Source of the DNA: an uncultured Flavobacteriaceae bacterium
Lineage (GTDB): Bacteria > Bacteroidota > Bacteroidia > Flavobacteriales > Flavobacteriaceae
Assembly: GCA_943789365.1 (NCBI GenBank)
Contig: CALSTV010000001.1
Span: 1-64,000, forward strand
DNA: 64,000 bases
Direction of reading: 5' to 3'
The translations under genes and the position numbers were made by a program. This document shows, one piece after another, positions 7,312 through 18,384 of this stretch. A model generated the notes under the pieces. It was given only the letters and a program-made list of their open reading frames with translations, was not told the origin of the DNA and ran no database searches. Position 1 is the stretch's first letter; each line of letters opens with the position of its first letter.

Positions 7312-10300
7312 ATGCTCAATAAAAGCATCAAATTTTTAATAGAAAACAAACTCGTAGCAGTTCTGCTACTCGTCCTTTTTGTAGGATGGGGAACGGTTAA
7401 TGCACCTTTCAATTGGGATACTGGTTTCTTACCAAGCAATCCTGTTGCTGTAGATGCCATACCAGATATAGGCGAAAACCAACAAATCGTTTTTACTAAA
7501 TGGGATGGTCGCTCACCACAAGATATAGAAGACCAAATCACCTATCCACTCACAACATCTTTACTCGGTATTCCAGGTGTAAAAACCATTCGTAGTTCCT
7601 CTATGTTCGGTTTTTCAAGTATCTATATCATTTTTGAAGAAGACATAGAATTTTACTGGAGTAGAAGTCGTATTCTCGAAAAACTTAATTCCTTACCAAG
7701 TGGTTTATTGCCCGAAGGTGTTAATCCTGCTTTGGGTCCAGATGCAACAGGATTAGGACAAATATTTTGGTACACTTTAGAAGGTCGTGACAAAAACGGA
7801 AATGTAACTGGAGGTTGGGATTTGCAAGAGTTACGCAGTATTCAGGATTACTATGTAAAGTATGCGTTGTCCTCTGCAAGTGGTGTATCTGAAGTTGCAT
7901 CTATTGGTGGTTATGTACAGGAATATCAAGTCGATGTGAATCCAGAATTGATGCGTCAATACGACATTGGTTTAAACCAAGTTGTTAAAGCAGTTAAGGA
8001 AAGTAATAAAGACATTGGTGCACAGACTTTGGAAATTAACCAAGCCGAATATTTAGTTCGTGGTTTGGGTTATGTGAAATCCATTTCAGACATCGAAAAT
8101 GCAGTAGTCACTTCAGAAGATTATACTTCAATTAGGATAAAGGATATTGGTAAAGTTTCTTTAGGTCCTGCAACAAGACGTGGATTATTAGATAAAGAAG
8201 GTGCAGAGGTTGTTGGTGCTGTTGTGGTGGCTCGTTATGGCGCAAACCCAATGGAAGTCATTAATAACGTAAAGGAAAAAATTAATGAATTAAGTGCAGG
8301 ATTACCTTCAAAAGTTTTGGCGGATGGAAGAACCTCACAAGTAACCATAGTGCCTTTTTATGACAGAACAGAACTGATACAAGAAACATTAGGCACACTT
8401 AACGAAGCCTTAACTCTTGAAATATTGATTACCATTTTAGTAATAATTATTATGGTGTTTAATCTTCGAGCTTCCGTACTAATTTCTGGACTATTACCTG
8501 TTGCAGTTTTAATGGTATTTATTGCAATGAAACTCTTTGGTGTAGATGCCAACATTGTCGCTTTATCAGGTATTGCAATTGCTATTGGTACAATGGTCGA
8601 TGTTGGTGTCATACTATCAGAAAATATTATTCGGCATTTAGATGAAGATGATGGAACTCAATCCATTAATACGGTAGTTTACAACGCAACAGCTGAAGTG
8701 TCTGGTGCAATCGTAACCGCAGTAATGACTACGATTATCAGTTTCATTCCAGTATTTACAATGATTGGAGCAGAAGGAAAACTATTCAGACCATTAGCCT
8801 TTACAAAAACCTTTGCATTAACAGCTTCTATAATAGTAGCATTATTTTTAATTCCACCGTTTGCTGCATTTTTATTCAGAAAGAAAAACATCAAAAACAC
8901 TTTTAAATATGTTTTAAATGGTGTTTTAATAGCATTTGGAATCGTAGCCATAGTCTATGGATATTGGTTAGGATTAATTTTAATTGCGTTTGGGATTACA
9001 GCACTTCTCAATCTTCAAAGTAAGATAACAGACAAGCAAGCTAACCTTATTAATATTATCATTTCTGTATCAGCTATTGTGTTCTTGTTAGCCGAATATT
9101 GGAGACCGTTAGGCGTTGATAAAAGCATTTTTTGGAATCTCATTTTTGTGAGTGTTATTTGCTTTGGTTTATTAGGTGTTTTCTCATTATTTATCAAATA
9201 TTACACACGTATTTTAAGGTGGTGTTTAGATAATAAGTTGCTCTTTTTGTCTGTCCCAACAGCTATTGTCATTGCAGGTTTTTTCATTATGAAAAATACA
9301 GGCAAAGAGTTTATGCCCTCATTAAATGAAGGCTCATTTCTACTAATGCCAACCTCGATGCCTCATTCTGGCGTAGAAGAAAACAAACGTGTTTTACAGC
9401 AATTGGATATGGCTGTCGCCAGTATTCCAGAGATTGAAACCGTAGTTGGTAAGGCAGGAAGAACAGAATCAGCTTTAGACCCAGCACCACTATCAATGTA
9501 CGAGAATATGATTCAGTATAAACCAGAATATATGCTGAATGAAAACGGAGTACGCCAACGCTACAAAATAAATGATGATGGCTTCTTTGAATTGAAGGAT
9601 GGTCGTTTGGTTTCTAATCCTAATAATTCCGAAAACATCATTTTTAGCACTATAAAAAGGTCTCAATTAATTGAAGATGATGATGGCGAGTACTATCGTA
9701 ATTGGCGACCAAAAATTGAATCACCAGACGATATTTGGAATGAAATCGTAAGAGTTACAAAGTTACCAGGTGTTACATCTGCACCAAAACTACAACCTAT
9801 TGAAACCCGATTGGTAATGCTTCAAACAGGAATGCGAGCACCAATGGGAATTAAAGTTAAAGGTCAAGACTTAAAGCAAATAGAAGCGTTTGGAGTGCAA
9901 TTAGAAAACATCATCAAGGAAGCTGAAGGTGTTAAAAAAGAAGCTGTTTTTGCAGACCGTATTGTTGGTAAACCCTATTTGTTAATTGATATTGATAGAG
10001 AGAAAATTGCACGTTATGGCATTTCGATACAAGATGTTCAAGATGTATTAAAAGTAGCAGTTGGCGGTATGGTATTAACCCAAACGGTTGAAGGTCGAGA
10101 GCGATATGGTGTACGAGTACGATACCCAAGAGAATTACGAGCAAACCCAACAGACTTACAACAGATTTATGTGCCAGTTGAAAAAGGTAGTCCTGTGCCA
10201 TTAAGCGAATTGGCAACTATAAGATACGAACAAGGTCCACAAGTCATTAAAAGTGAAGACACCTTTTTAGTTGGCTATGTCTTATTTGATAAAATGGATG

Positions 10301-11021
10301 GTTTTGCAGAAGTAAGCGTTGTTGAAAATGCACAAGTACTAATCCAAGAAAAGATAGATTCTGGTGAGCTAATTGTAGTCCAAAAGGAATCAACTATGCA
10401 TTCACAGGAACGTACGAAAATCAGTTACGAGCAGAAAAAACCTTGTCGGTTGTTGTGCCTTTAGCATTGGCAATCATTTTCTTAATTCTGTATTTCCAAT
10501 TCCGTTCTGTTGGTACATCCTTAATGGTATTCACAGGTATCGCAGTAGCGTTTGCAGGTGGTTTTATAATGATTTGGCTCTATGGTCAAGGTTGGTTTTT
10601 AAACTTCAATTTCTTTGGCGAAAATCTGCGCGACTTATTCCAAATGCACCCAATCAATTTAAGTGTTGCAGTTTGGGTTGGGTTTATTGCACTCTTCGGT
10701 ATAGCAACCGATGATGGTGTAGTAATGGCAACCTATTTAACCCAAACTTTCGATAGAAACACACCAGATAATAAAAAGGAAATTAGAGCATCAGTTGTTG
10801 AAGCAGGAGAAAAACGAATCAGACCGTGTTTAATGACTACAGCTACTACAATTTTGGCATTATTACCAGTATTAACCTCTACAGGTCGAGGAAGCGATAT
10901 AATGATACCTATGGCAATACCAAGTTTTGGTGGAATGCTTATAGCCTTAATAACCTTATTTGTTGTTCCAGTATTATATAGCTGGAAAGCCGAATTTCAA
11001 CTTAAAAGAACTGTAAAATGA
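7312..11021 (+). pseudogene. CusA/CzcA-type RND heavy-metal efflux pump, one frameshift
   Basis: Inner-membrane proton-driven pump of a tripartite metal efflux complex. Reading starts at the ATG at 7312 (first TM ENKLVAVLLLVLFVGWG) and runs to 10464; the second half continues in another frame to 11021. The frame is lost near 10386-10388: adding one G to GG restores Q-K-G-I-N-Y-A-F-T-G-T-Y-E-N-Q-L-R-A-E-K-T. The repaired product would be about 1236 aa, the long Bacteroidota CzcA form with an extra hydrophobic insert around residues 520-630. TM4 shows the acidic motif GTMVDVGVILSENIIRHL, and the second repeat has GIATDDGVVMATYL. The stop overlaps the channel gene (ATGA). Either pseudogenised or a sequencing indel. 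Confidence 0.88.
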
Positions 11022-12254
11022 AACACATAAAATCACACATAAAAACAGTCTTTATTCTTTGTTCGTTATTCTTTGTTCTCTTAGCGAAATGCACAACAAT
11101 TAGAATACTCATCAGATGAAGCCTTAACAAACAATCCAGAAATTCAAAAGTTTGAGTTACAATACAAAAGAGCTTCCGAAAAAGTAAACGAAGTCAATAC
11201 CATTCCTAATACCGAATTTGGTGTTGGTTACTTTGTAAGTGAACCGGAAACCAGAACAGGTGCACAACGCTTTAAAGTATCTGCTAAACAAATGTTACCG
11301 TGGTTCGGAACCATTACATCGAGAGAAAATTATGTGAGTTCATTGGCAGATGCTAAATACGAGGACATTGTTATCGCAAAGCGAAAACTAATGGCTTCGG
11401 TATCGCAATCCTATTATAATCTATACGCCAACAAAGCAAAGCAAGAGGTCTTAACTGAAAACATTAAACTATTAGAAACTTATGAGACGTTGGCATTAAC
11501 TTCTGTTGAGGTTGGTAAAGCATCCGCAGTAGATGTGTTGCGATTGCAAATGCGTCAAAACGAAATGCAACAATTAAAAGATGTATTGCAACAACAATTT
11601 TTAGCAGAACAAACTAACTTCAATAATCTATTGAATAGAGATAATGATGTTACCGTGAATGTGGTAGATAGTTTAATGATACCTTCTGAAGACTTTGATA
11701 TTACTTCTGAAAATTTAGCATTACATCCTGAATTACTAAAATATGATAAGCTCTATCAATCCATAGAGCAATCAGAATTATTAAATCAAAAAGAAAGCAG
11801 TCCAATGATTGGTTTTGGATTAGATTATATCAATGTTGCTGAAAGACCAAATATGGATTTTAGCGATAACGGAAAGGATATTGTAATGCCAATGGTTTCG
11901 GTATCTATCCCAATTTTCAATAAGAAATATAAATCCCAAACCAAACAAAATGAGTTGCAACAGCAAGAAATTACTGCTCAAAAACAGGAACGTTTAAATG
12001 CATTGGAAACGCTTTTAGACAAAGCGATTAACGAACGCATTTCTGCAAGAATAAGTTATGCTACCCAAACCAAAAACCTAAAGCAAGCCAAAGATGCAGA
12101 AGACATTTTAATCAAAAGCTATGAAACAGGAACGATTGATTTTAATGATGTTTTGGATATTCAAGAGTTGCAACTAAAGTTTCAAATCAATCAAATAGAG
12201 TCAATTAGAACTTATTATGTTCAATCAACGATTATTAATTATTTAACACAGTAA
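11018..12254 (+). pseudogene. TolC/CzcC-type outer-membrane channel, one frameshift
   Basis: Outer-membrane component for the RND pump. The ATG at 11018 overlaps the pump stop and begins a signal peptide (MKHIKSHIKTVFILCSLFFV). In that frame translation stops after about 35 codons. Removing one A from the AAA at 11087-11089 joins it to ANAQQLEYSSDEALTNNPEI, giving a normal signal cleavage site and a continuous protein of about 411 aa, the usual length. The remaining open part contains the two long coiled-coil OEP repeats (for example KAKQEVLTENIKLLETYETL and AEDILIKSYETGTIDFNDVL). Same explanation problem as for the pump. Confidence 0.85.
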
Positions 12255-12256
12255 TA

Positions 12257-12988
12257 ATGAAACATACATATAAAATATCAGGAATGACCTGTAACAACTG
12301 TAAGGCTTCCGTCGAGAAATATTTAAGTGAAATAGACCACGTATCAGAGGTGTCTGTTAATCTTGAAAAAGGTGAGGCAGAAGTGAAAATGAATAAACAT
12401 ATTTCAACTGATATACTACAAAAAGCATTACCAGAAAAGTATACTTTATCTGAAAAGAATGAGAAGAATGTGTTTGCATCTTCAAGTATGTCGGCAATGC
12501 CAATGGAAGAAGAAAAAAGCAAGTTACAACAATTAAAACCACTCTTGCTTATCATCTTTTATATCGCAACAGCAAGTATATTATTACATTATAAAGATTG
12601 GAGATGGAACGCGTTTATGCTTGACTTTATGGGGTTGTTTTACATCGTGTTTAGTTTTTTCAAGATGTTAGATTTAAAAGGCTTTCCTGAATCCTTCCGT
12701 ATGTACGACCCTTTAGCTAAACGTGTCCCTTTTTATGGGAAAGTTTATCCTTTTATTGAAACAGCTTTAGGACTGATGTTTTTAATGCGGTTTGAAATCA
12801 ATATAGCTTTAATAATTACACTTATAGTATTAGGGATAACAACTATTGGAGTAACAAAAACATTATTGGACAAAAAATCAATACGATGTGCTTGTTTAGG
12901 TACAGCTCTAAAATTGCCTATGACAGAAGCCACATTTATAGAGAATGCAATTATGATTGTTATGGCAAGCTTAATGTTAATCTTTTAA
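12257..12988 (+). CDS. HMA domain fused to MauE/DoxX-like membrane protein
   Basis: A 243-aa protein. Residues 1-68 are a heavy-metal-associated domain with the metal-binding GMTCNNC loop at residues 9-15. Residues 93-243 contain four predicted TM helices of the MauE/DoxX-like redox-associated type, with a conserved RCACLGTALKLP segment near residue 210 whose two cysteines could take part in metal transfer or thiol redox work. It starts 2 bp after the channel stop and is intact. The fusion suggests cytoplasmic metal capture coupled to a membrane thiol protein. Family identity is moderate to good, direction of transport unknown. Confidence 0.8.
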   Translation: MKHTYKISGMTCNNCKASVEKYLSEIDHVSEVSVNLEKGEAEVKMNKHISTDILQKALPEKYTLSEKNEKNVFASSSMSAMPMEEEKSKLQQLKPLLLIIFYIATASILLHYKDWRWNAFMLDFMGLFYIVFSFFKMLDLKGFPESFRMYDPLAKRVPFYGKVYPFIETALGLMFLMRFEINIALIITLIVLGITTIGVTKTLLDKKSIRCACLGTALKLPMTEATFIENAIMIVMASLMLIF

Positions 12989-12999
12989 AATCAAAAAAT

Positions 13000-13482
13000 A
13001 TGGAAAATTCAAAAGAACACTCAAACAAAGGAAATTACAAAACCTTCTTTATTATGTTGGCTTGCTCATTTGTAGCAATGTACATAACGATGTATTTAAA
13101 CACCTATTCCATAGACCACGTATGGTTTAGTTTAACACGATTCTATATGACGTGTTTAGGAATTTCAACAATGGCAGTAATAATGTGGTTTTTTATGCGA
13201 AAAATGTATAATGATAAAAAGAAGAATATCGCAATACTTGCAGGTAGTTTTATACTGTTTGTAGCTGCATTAGGGTTGGTAAGAACACAAGCACCAATTA
13301 TTGGTGATGTCCTTTGGATGAAAGCAATGATACCACATCATTCTATCGCTATTTTAACAAGTGAAAGAGCAGATATTCAAGACCCAGAAGTTAAGAAATT
13401 AGCAGAAGACATTATAAAAGCACAACGTAAAGAAATAGAAGAAATGAAAGCAATGATAAAACGATTAGAGAATGAAAAATAA
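13000..13482 (+). CDS. DUF305 membrane-anchored protein
   Basis: A 160-aa protein. I choose the ATG at 13000 (MENSKEHSNKGNYK) rather than the longer reading that runs into the previous gene. Three TM helices occupy about residues 15-105. The C-terminal DUF305 domain contains the hallmark MIPHHSIAIL with paired histidines, then helices ending EIEEMKAMIKRL. DUF305 proteins are recurrent in copper-resistance loci and probably bind copper through Met/His residues. The stop codon overlaps the start of the CusB-like gene by 11 bp. Confidence 0.8.
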   Translation: MENSKEHSNKGNYKTFFIMLACSFVAMYITMYLNTYSIDHVWFSLTRFYMTCLGISTMAVIMWFFMRKMYNDKKKNIAILAGSFILFVAALGLVRTQAPIIGDVLWMKAMIPHHSIAILTSERADIQDPEVKKLAEDIIKAQRKEIEEMKAMIKRLENEK

Positions 13483-15250
13483 TAAAATAGTCATATATAT
13501 TGGCATACTCGTAGTAGGTGTGTTATTGGGTTGGTTGCTTTTTGGTGGTTCATCAAAAAAAGATACAGAACATAATCACGATGCCATTTCAGAAACCAAT
13601 CAAATGTGGACGTGTTCTATGCATCCACAAATTATGCAACCAGAATCAGGCGATTGTCCTATTTGTGGTATGGATTTAATTCCTGTTGATGGTGGAAGTG
13701 ATGGTTTATTAGCAGACCAATTCAAATTGACTGAAAACGCAATGGCTTTAGCTAATATTCAAACATCTATTGTTGGTAAAGGCAATGTTGAAGGCAATAC
13801 TATCAAATTATCTGGTAAAATTGCTGAAAACGAAGAAGCAAATGCAGTACAGGTAAGTTATTTCGCTGGAAGAATTGAACGTTTGAATGTTAGTTTTACA
13901 GGCGAAGAAGTTCGTAAAGGTCAATTATTGGCAACCATTTATTCGCCAGAACTCTATGCAGCACAACAAGAATTAATTACAGCAGCATCTTTAAAAGAAT
14001 CACAACCTGCTTTATACAAAGCAGTCCGTAATAAATTGAAATTATGGAAGCTCTCTGAAAATCAAATCAATCAGATTGAAGAAACAGGAAAAGTAAAAGA
14101 AAACTTTCCTGTGTATGCAACCGTTTCGGGTACTGTTACAGAAAAATTGGTAGAGCAAGGCGATTACATTAAACAAGGACAACCCTTACTTAAAATTGCT
14201 AATCTAAACACGGTTTGGGGTAACTTTGATGTGTATGAAAATCAGATTGACCGCTTTAAAAAAGGACAGGAAGTGATGATAACAACCAATGCTTATCCTA
14301 ATAAAGAGTTTAAAGGTAAAGTTGATTTCATTGACCCAGTTTTAAACACGAAAACAAGAACTGTAACCTTACGTGTTGTTTTAAGCAATAAGGACGATGT
14401 ATTTAAACCAGGAATGTTTGTAACCGCAAATATTGAAGGCAGTACAGCTAAAAATGACGAAGTATTAACAATTCCTGCATCTTCTGTGTTATGGACAGGT
14501 GAACGTTCTGTGGTGTACCTTAAAACAAATCCAGACCAACCTATTTTTGAAATGCGTGAAATTAAATTAGGCAATCAAATTGGTAATGAATATGAAGTTG
14601 TAGAAGGATTATTTGTTGGAAATGAAATAGTGACTAACGGTACATTTACGGTTGATGCAGCTGCACAATTACAAGGCAAAAAGTCGATGATGAATAAAGA
14701 TGGTGGTAAAGTAATGACTGGACACGAAGGTCATTTAGGTATGGATAACAATGCATCTAACAAAGAAAGTGACCACACTAATATGAATGAGCGTTTGGAA
14801 GTATCAGCGAAATTTCAAGAGCAGTTAAAAGCTGTTTTCAATGCGTATATCAATTTAAAAGATGCTTTAGTAAAAGAAGATTCAAAAAGTACTTCAACAA
14901 GCACAAAAACTTTGTTAAATAAATTGAACAAAGTAGATATGAAATTGTTGTCAGATAATAAGGCGCATAACCATTGGATGTCATTAGAAAAGGAAATAAA
15001 ATCTTCTGCAACTTCAATTTCTGAAACATCCGATATAGAATCACAAAGAGACCATTTTAAACATTTATCATCACATCTAATCAATGCTGTACAACTATTT
15101 GGTGTCAATGAAAAAATCTATGTGGAATTTTGTCCAATGGCAGATAACAACAATGGTGCATATTGGTTGAGTAAAGAAGAACAAGTAATCAATCCATACT
15201 TTGGCGAAGCAATGCTAACCTGTGGTGAAGTAAAACAAGTAATAGAATAA
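13472..15250 (+). CDS. CusB/CzcB-type RND periplasmic adaptor with metal-binding and DUF3347 domains
   Basis: A 592-aa membrane-fusion protein linking the RND pump to the outer channel. One N-terminal TM/anchor (IYIGILVVGVLLGWLLFGG), then a heavy-metal-binding zinc-ribbon-like domain at about 48-73 (WTCSMHPQIM, CPICGMDL), the HlyD barrel-sandwich and beta-barrel parts (about 110-405), a Met/His-rich linker, and a C-terminal DUF3347 domain (about 440-592) with FCPMADNNNGAYWLS near residue 553. DUF3347 and the CSMHP motif are typical of copper-related adaptors in Bacteroidota. Intact, unlike the pump and channel it should serve. Confidence 0.9.
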   Translation: MKNNKIVIYIGILVVGVLLGWLLFGGSSKKDTEHNHDAISETNQMWTCSMHPQIMQPESGDCPICGMDLIPVDGGSDGLLADQFKLTENAMALANIQTSIVGKGNVEGNTIKLSGKIAENEEANAVQVSYFAGRIERLNVSFTGEEVRKGQLLATIYSPELYAAQQELITAASLKESQPALYKAVRNKLKLWKLSENQINQIEETGKVKENFPVYATVSGTVTEKLVEQGDYIKQGQPLLKIANLNTVWGNFDVYENQIDRFKKGQEVMITTNAYPNKEFKGKVDFIDPVLNTKTRTVTLRVVLSNKDDVFKPGMFVTANIEGSTAKNDEVLTIPASSVLWTGERSVVYLKTNPDQPIFEMREIKLGNQIGNEYEVVEGLFVGNEIVTNGTFTVDAAAQLQGKKSMMNKDGGKVMTGHEGHLGMDNNASNKESDHTNMNERLEVSAKFQEQLKAVFNAYINLKDALVKEDSKSTSTSTKTLLNKLNKVDMKLLSDNKAHNHWMSLEKEIKSSATSISETSDIESQRDHFKHLSSHLINAVQLFGVNEKIYVEFCPMADNNNGAYWLSKEEQVINPYFGEAMLTCGEVKQVIE

Positions 15251-15282
15251 TAAATCAAGTAATAACAATTAAATTTTAAACA

Positions 15283-15723
15283 ATGAAGAAAGTAATTTTA
15301 AGTGTAGCTGTAATAGCAGCATTAGGTTTGACAAGTTGTAAAAACGAAACCAAAAAAGAAACAGAAACCACAACTACTGCAATGTCAAAAGATATGGCAA
15401 TGACAGACCTGTCTTTTGGTGTAAGAGGCAATTGCGGAATGTGTAAAAACACTATCGAAAAAGCAGCTAACGGTGTTGAAGGTGTTACAAGTGCCAATTG
15501 GGATGTCGATAAAAAGAAAATAGATGTTTCTTTTGATGACACAAAAGCGGATGCAATGGCAATTCATAAAGCAATAGCAGCTTCAGGTTATGATACCGAA
15601 AAAGTAGCTGGTGATTTAGATGCTTACGACGGTTTACCAGGTTGTTGTAAATACGACCACGAAATGATGATGAATCAATCTGGTGAAGAAAAAAGTGATG
15701 ACCATTCAAATCACGACCATTAA
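15283..15723 (+). CDS. Periplasmic HMA-domain lipoprotein, Met/His-rich tail
   Basis: A 146-aa protein with a lipoprotein signal (MKKVILSVAVIAALGLTSC; lipid Cys 19). Residues about 44-115 form an HMA fold with metal-binding CGMC (VRGNCGMCKNTIEKA). The tail has GCCKYDHEMMMN and ends in HSNHDH, extra sites for soft metal ions. Probably a periplasmic copper or mercury chaperone/buffer for the adaptor upstream. It is the last gene of the pump operon and is followed by a good terminator. Confidence 0.85.
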   Translation: MKKVILSVAVIAALGLTSCKNETKKETETTTTAMSKDMAMTDLSFGVRGNCGMCKNTIEKAANGVEGVTSANWDVDKKKIDVSFDDTKADAMAIHKAIAASGYDTEKVAGDLDAYDGLPGCCKYDHEMMMNQSGEEKSDDHSNHDH

Positions 15724-15732
15724 ACAAAAATG

Positions 15733-15762
15733 AAAGAGTCTTTTTCGGAAGGCTCTTTTTTT
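15733..15762 (+). terminator. Rho-independent terminator of the pump operon
   Basis: AAAGAGTC (15733-15740) pairs with GGCTCTTT (15751-15758), seven of eight pairs plus one G-U, followed by a run of T. It lies 10 bp after the HMA lipoprotein stop. Confidence 0.8.
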
Positions 15763-15815
15763 ATTAAGAAGGAGTAGTATAATTTATTTGCACAACCATT
15801 GCATCATTAAATTTT

Positions 15816-15823
15816 TATCTTTG
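15816..15823 (+). promoter_or_regulatory. -7 element of the DUF6660/TonB unit
   Basis: TATCTTTG fits TAnnTTTG exactly and ends 5 bases before the GTG start at 15829, so the transcript would begin at or within a few bases of the start codon. No TTTG box at the ideal spacing. Confidence 0.55.
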
Positions 15824-15828
15824 TAATT

Positions 15829-16146
15829 GTGAAATTTGTAACAATCATATTATCCTTAATAATACTATTGCTTTCAGCAAAGCCTTGTTCTGATGGTCTA
15901 AACATAGAAGACCAGCATCAAGACGAAATAAGTACAAATCACAATCATCAAGAAGATAGTGACGATTCTTGTCCTGTAACTTGTATTTGTAATTGTTGCG
16001 GTATGACTATTACTTACGAACCAATCAAGACATTTGATTTAAAACTCAATGTTGAAATCTCAACGGAGTTAATTTCTACATATCAGCCTATTTACGGGTT
16101 TAATTTCCTTTCCAATATTTGGCATCCGCCACAAGTAATAAGCTAA
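15829..16146 (+). CDS. DUF6660 family secreted protein
   Basis: A 105-aa protein with GTG start at 15829 and a short signal peptide (MKFVTIILSLIILLLSAKPC). The mature part is rich in His, Asp and Cys: HNHQEDSDDSCP, then CICNCCGMTITYEP. The family occurs before TonB receptors in Bacteroidota metal loci and resembles HYC_CC_PP proteins in layout. Likely an exported metal-binding accessory protein for the receptor 50 bp downstream. Function is inferred from the cysteine/histidine content. Confidence 0.75.
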   Translation: MKFVTIILSLIILLLSAKPCSDGLNIEDQHQDEISTNHNHQEDSDDSCPVTCICNCCGMTITYEPIKTFDLKLNVEISTELISTYQPIYGFNFLSNIWHPPQVIS

Positions 16147-16195
16147 AACAAATCGATTTTATATCAATTATTTAGTTAATTACAAATACAATTCA

Positions 16196-18382
16196 ATGAA
16201 TAAATACCTATTGAGCATAAAGCTCATATTAATACTTTGCCTATCGTTACAGGCACAAATGTCAGACATACAAATAAAAGTCCTAACAGAAGCGGAAAAC
16301 GAGCCTTTATTGGGTGCTACGGTTTACTTTGAGGCATTAGAAAAAGGAGCAGTAACCAATTTTGATGGTATTGCAGAATTTACAGAAATACCAGACGGTC
16401 AGCATCAAATAATAATTTCTTTTTTAGGCTTTGAAACATTTGAGACAACAATTCAAATTCCAAGCAATTCAGCGTTAGTCTTTAAATTAAAAGAAGGTGG
16501 CAATCAATTAGATGCAGTAGTATTGCAATCTTCAAGAAGTACAAGAACCGTAAGAAAAATACCGACACGTATAGAGTTTATAGGTGCAGAGGAATTAGGA
16601 GAAAAAGCAATAATGAATCCTACTAATATTTCTATGGTGCTTCGAGAAAGCACAGGAATACAAATGCAACAAACATCATTAAGTAGTGGGAGTACCAATA
16701 TTCGTATTCAAGGATTAGATGGCAGGTACACACAGCTTTTAAGAGATGGGTTTCCATTATATGGTGGTTTTTCAAGTGGATTAAGTATTTTACAAATACC
16801 ACCTTTAGATTTACAACAATTTGAGATTATTAAAGGAAGTTCATCAACACTTTATGGTGGAGGTGCTATTGCAGGATTAGTAAATATGGTATCTAAAACA
16901 CCAGACGAAGAACCTGCATTAGATATAATGCTCACGCAGACACAAGCGTTAGGAAGTACAGCCAATGTATTTTATAGCAAACGAAATGAAAAATTCGGTG
17001 TTTCACTTTATGGCTCTGGTCATTATCAAAAAGCATACGACCCAGAAGATGATGGCTTTAGCAACCTACCAAAAACAACATCAATTTCATTTAATCCAAA
17101 ATTATTTTATTACCCATCAGATAAAACAACACTTTGGTTTGGATTAAACGGAACGTATGATGATAGAATTGGTGGAGATATTACCAAAATTGAAAGTGGA
17201 GAAAATGGCATACATCAATATACTGAAGAAAACAATTCAAAACGATTAAGCAGTCAATTGGTATATCAAACACAATTAGATTCTGTTAGTTCATTAGAAT
17301 TTAAAAATAGTGTCTCTTTTTTCGATAGGAATTTAACCGTTCCGGATTTCAATTTTGATGGTAAGCAAACAAACACGTTTACTGAAATATCTTATAACAC
17401 AGCTTCAGATAAAACGGATTGGATAGTTGGAGCTAATCTTTATACCTCAAATTTTGATGAAAACGATAATGCACCATTACAGCGAGACCAAAAAGATGTA
17501 ACCTTTGGAGCATTTGCAAATAATATTTATGACTTATCAGATAATTGGATATTAGAAACAGGATTAAGAGCAGATTATAATACTGATTTTGGTTTTTTTC
17601 CTCTTCCGAGAATTTCATTACTCTACAAAAATGATAGTGGATTTTCAAGTAGAATTGGTGGTGGTTTAGGGTATAAGATTCCAGATATTTTTACAGAGGA
17701 AGCCGAATATATCAATTTTGAAAATGTGCTTGCGATAGATAAATCAACAGTAGATGCAGAACGTTCTTATGGTGTTAATTTTGATTTGAATTATCAAACT
17801 CGTCTATCTGATGAAATTGGCTTTTCTATCAATCAATTATTCTATGTGACTGCAATAAATGATGGATTGCTTTTAAATTCATTAGATAACGGATTATTTC
17901 AGTTTGAAAATGCACCAGATGAAATCTTTAGTAAAGGAGCAGAAACCAATATTAAATTTACTTACAAAGACTTCAGATGGTTTTTAAACTATGCGCTTAT
18001 CGATACCAAACTAAATTATTTACCTGGTAATCCACAGAAGCCACTAACCGCAAAACATAATGCAGGTAGTGTTTTAATGTACGAATCTGATAAGTGGAGA
18101 ATAGGTTATGAAACCTTTTACACAGGAAAACAATTCTTATCCAATGGAACAGAAACTACAGACTTTGTAACTATGGGTTTATTGGTTATGCGTAATTTTA
18201 AATTAGGTAGCGTATTTGTAAACTTTGAAAATTTTACAGATAGAAGACAAAGCAGGTTTTCACCTTTGGTTTTACCACCACACGAAAATCCTGTTTTCCC
18301 AGAGATTTATGCACCTACAGATGGTTTTATTTTTAGTGTAGGACTTATTATTAAACCATTTGGAAACGAAGACCACGATTAA
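16196..18382 (+). CDS. TonB-dependent outer-membrane receptor (metal island)
   Basis: A 728-aa outer-membrane receptor. Signal peptide residues 1-20, a CarboxypepD_reg-like domain (about 22-105, EAENEPLLGATVYFEALEKG), plug domain (about 120-235, with IRIQGLDGRYTQLL and GSSSTLYGGGAIAGLVNM) and a 22-strand-type barrel to the C-terminus. Receptors of this kind import metal chelates or cofactors using TonB energy. Its place between DUF6660 and a Fur-type gene suggests metal-controlled uptake or redistribution of a metal complex. Intact; the Fur-type gene starts 2 bp after its stop. Confidence 0.88.
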   Translation: MNKYLLSIKLILILCLSLQAQMSDIQIKVLTEAENEPLLGATVYFEALEKGAVTNFDGIAEFTEIPDGQHQIIISFLGFETFETTIQIPSNSALVFKLKEGGNQLDAVVLQSSRSTRTVRKIPTRIEFIGAEELGEKAIMNPTNISMVLRESTGIQMQQTSLSSGSTNIRIQGLDGRYTQLLRDGFPLYGGFSSGLSILQIPPLDLQQFEIIKGSSSTLYGGGAIAGLVNMVSKTPDEEPALDIMLTQTQALGSTANVFYSKRNEKFGVSLYGSGHYQKAYDPEDDGFSNLPKTTSISFNPKLFYYPSDKTTLWFGLNGTYDDRIGGDITKIESGENGIHQYTEENNSKRLSSQLVYQTQLDSVSSLEFKNSVSFFDRNLTVPDFNFDGKQTNTFTEISYNTASDKTDWIVGANLYTSNFDENDNAPLQRDQKDVTFGAFANNIYDLSDNWILETGLRADYNTDFGFFPLPRISLLYKNDSGFSSRIGGGLGYKIPDIFTEEAEYINFENVLAIDKSTVDAERSYGVNFDLNYQTRLSDEIGFSINQLFYVTAINDGLLLNSLDNGLFQFENAPDEIFSKGAETNIKFTYKDFRWFLNYALIDTKLNYLPGNPQKPLTAKHNAGSVLMYESDKWRIGYETFYTGKQFLSNGTETTDFVTMGLLVMRNFKLGSVFVNFENFTDRRQSRFSPLVLPPHENPVFPEIYAPTDGFIFSVGLIIKPFGNEDHD

Positions 18383-18384
18383 TT

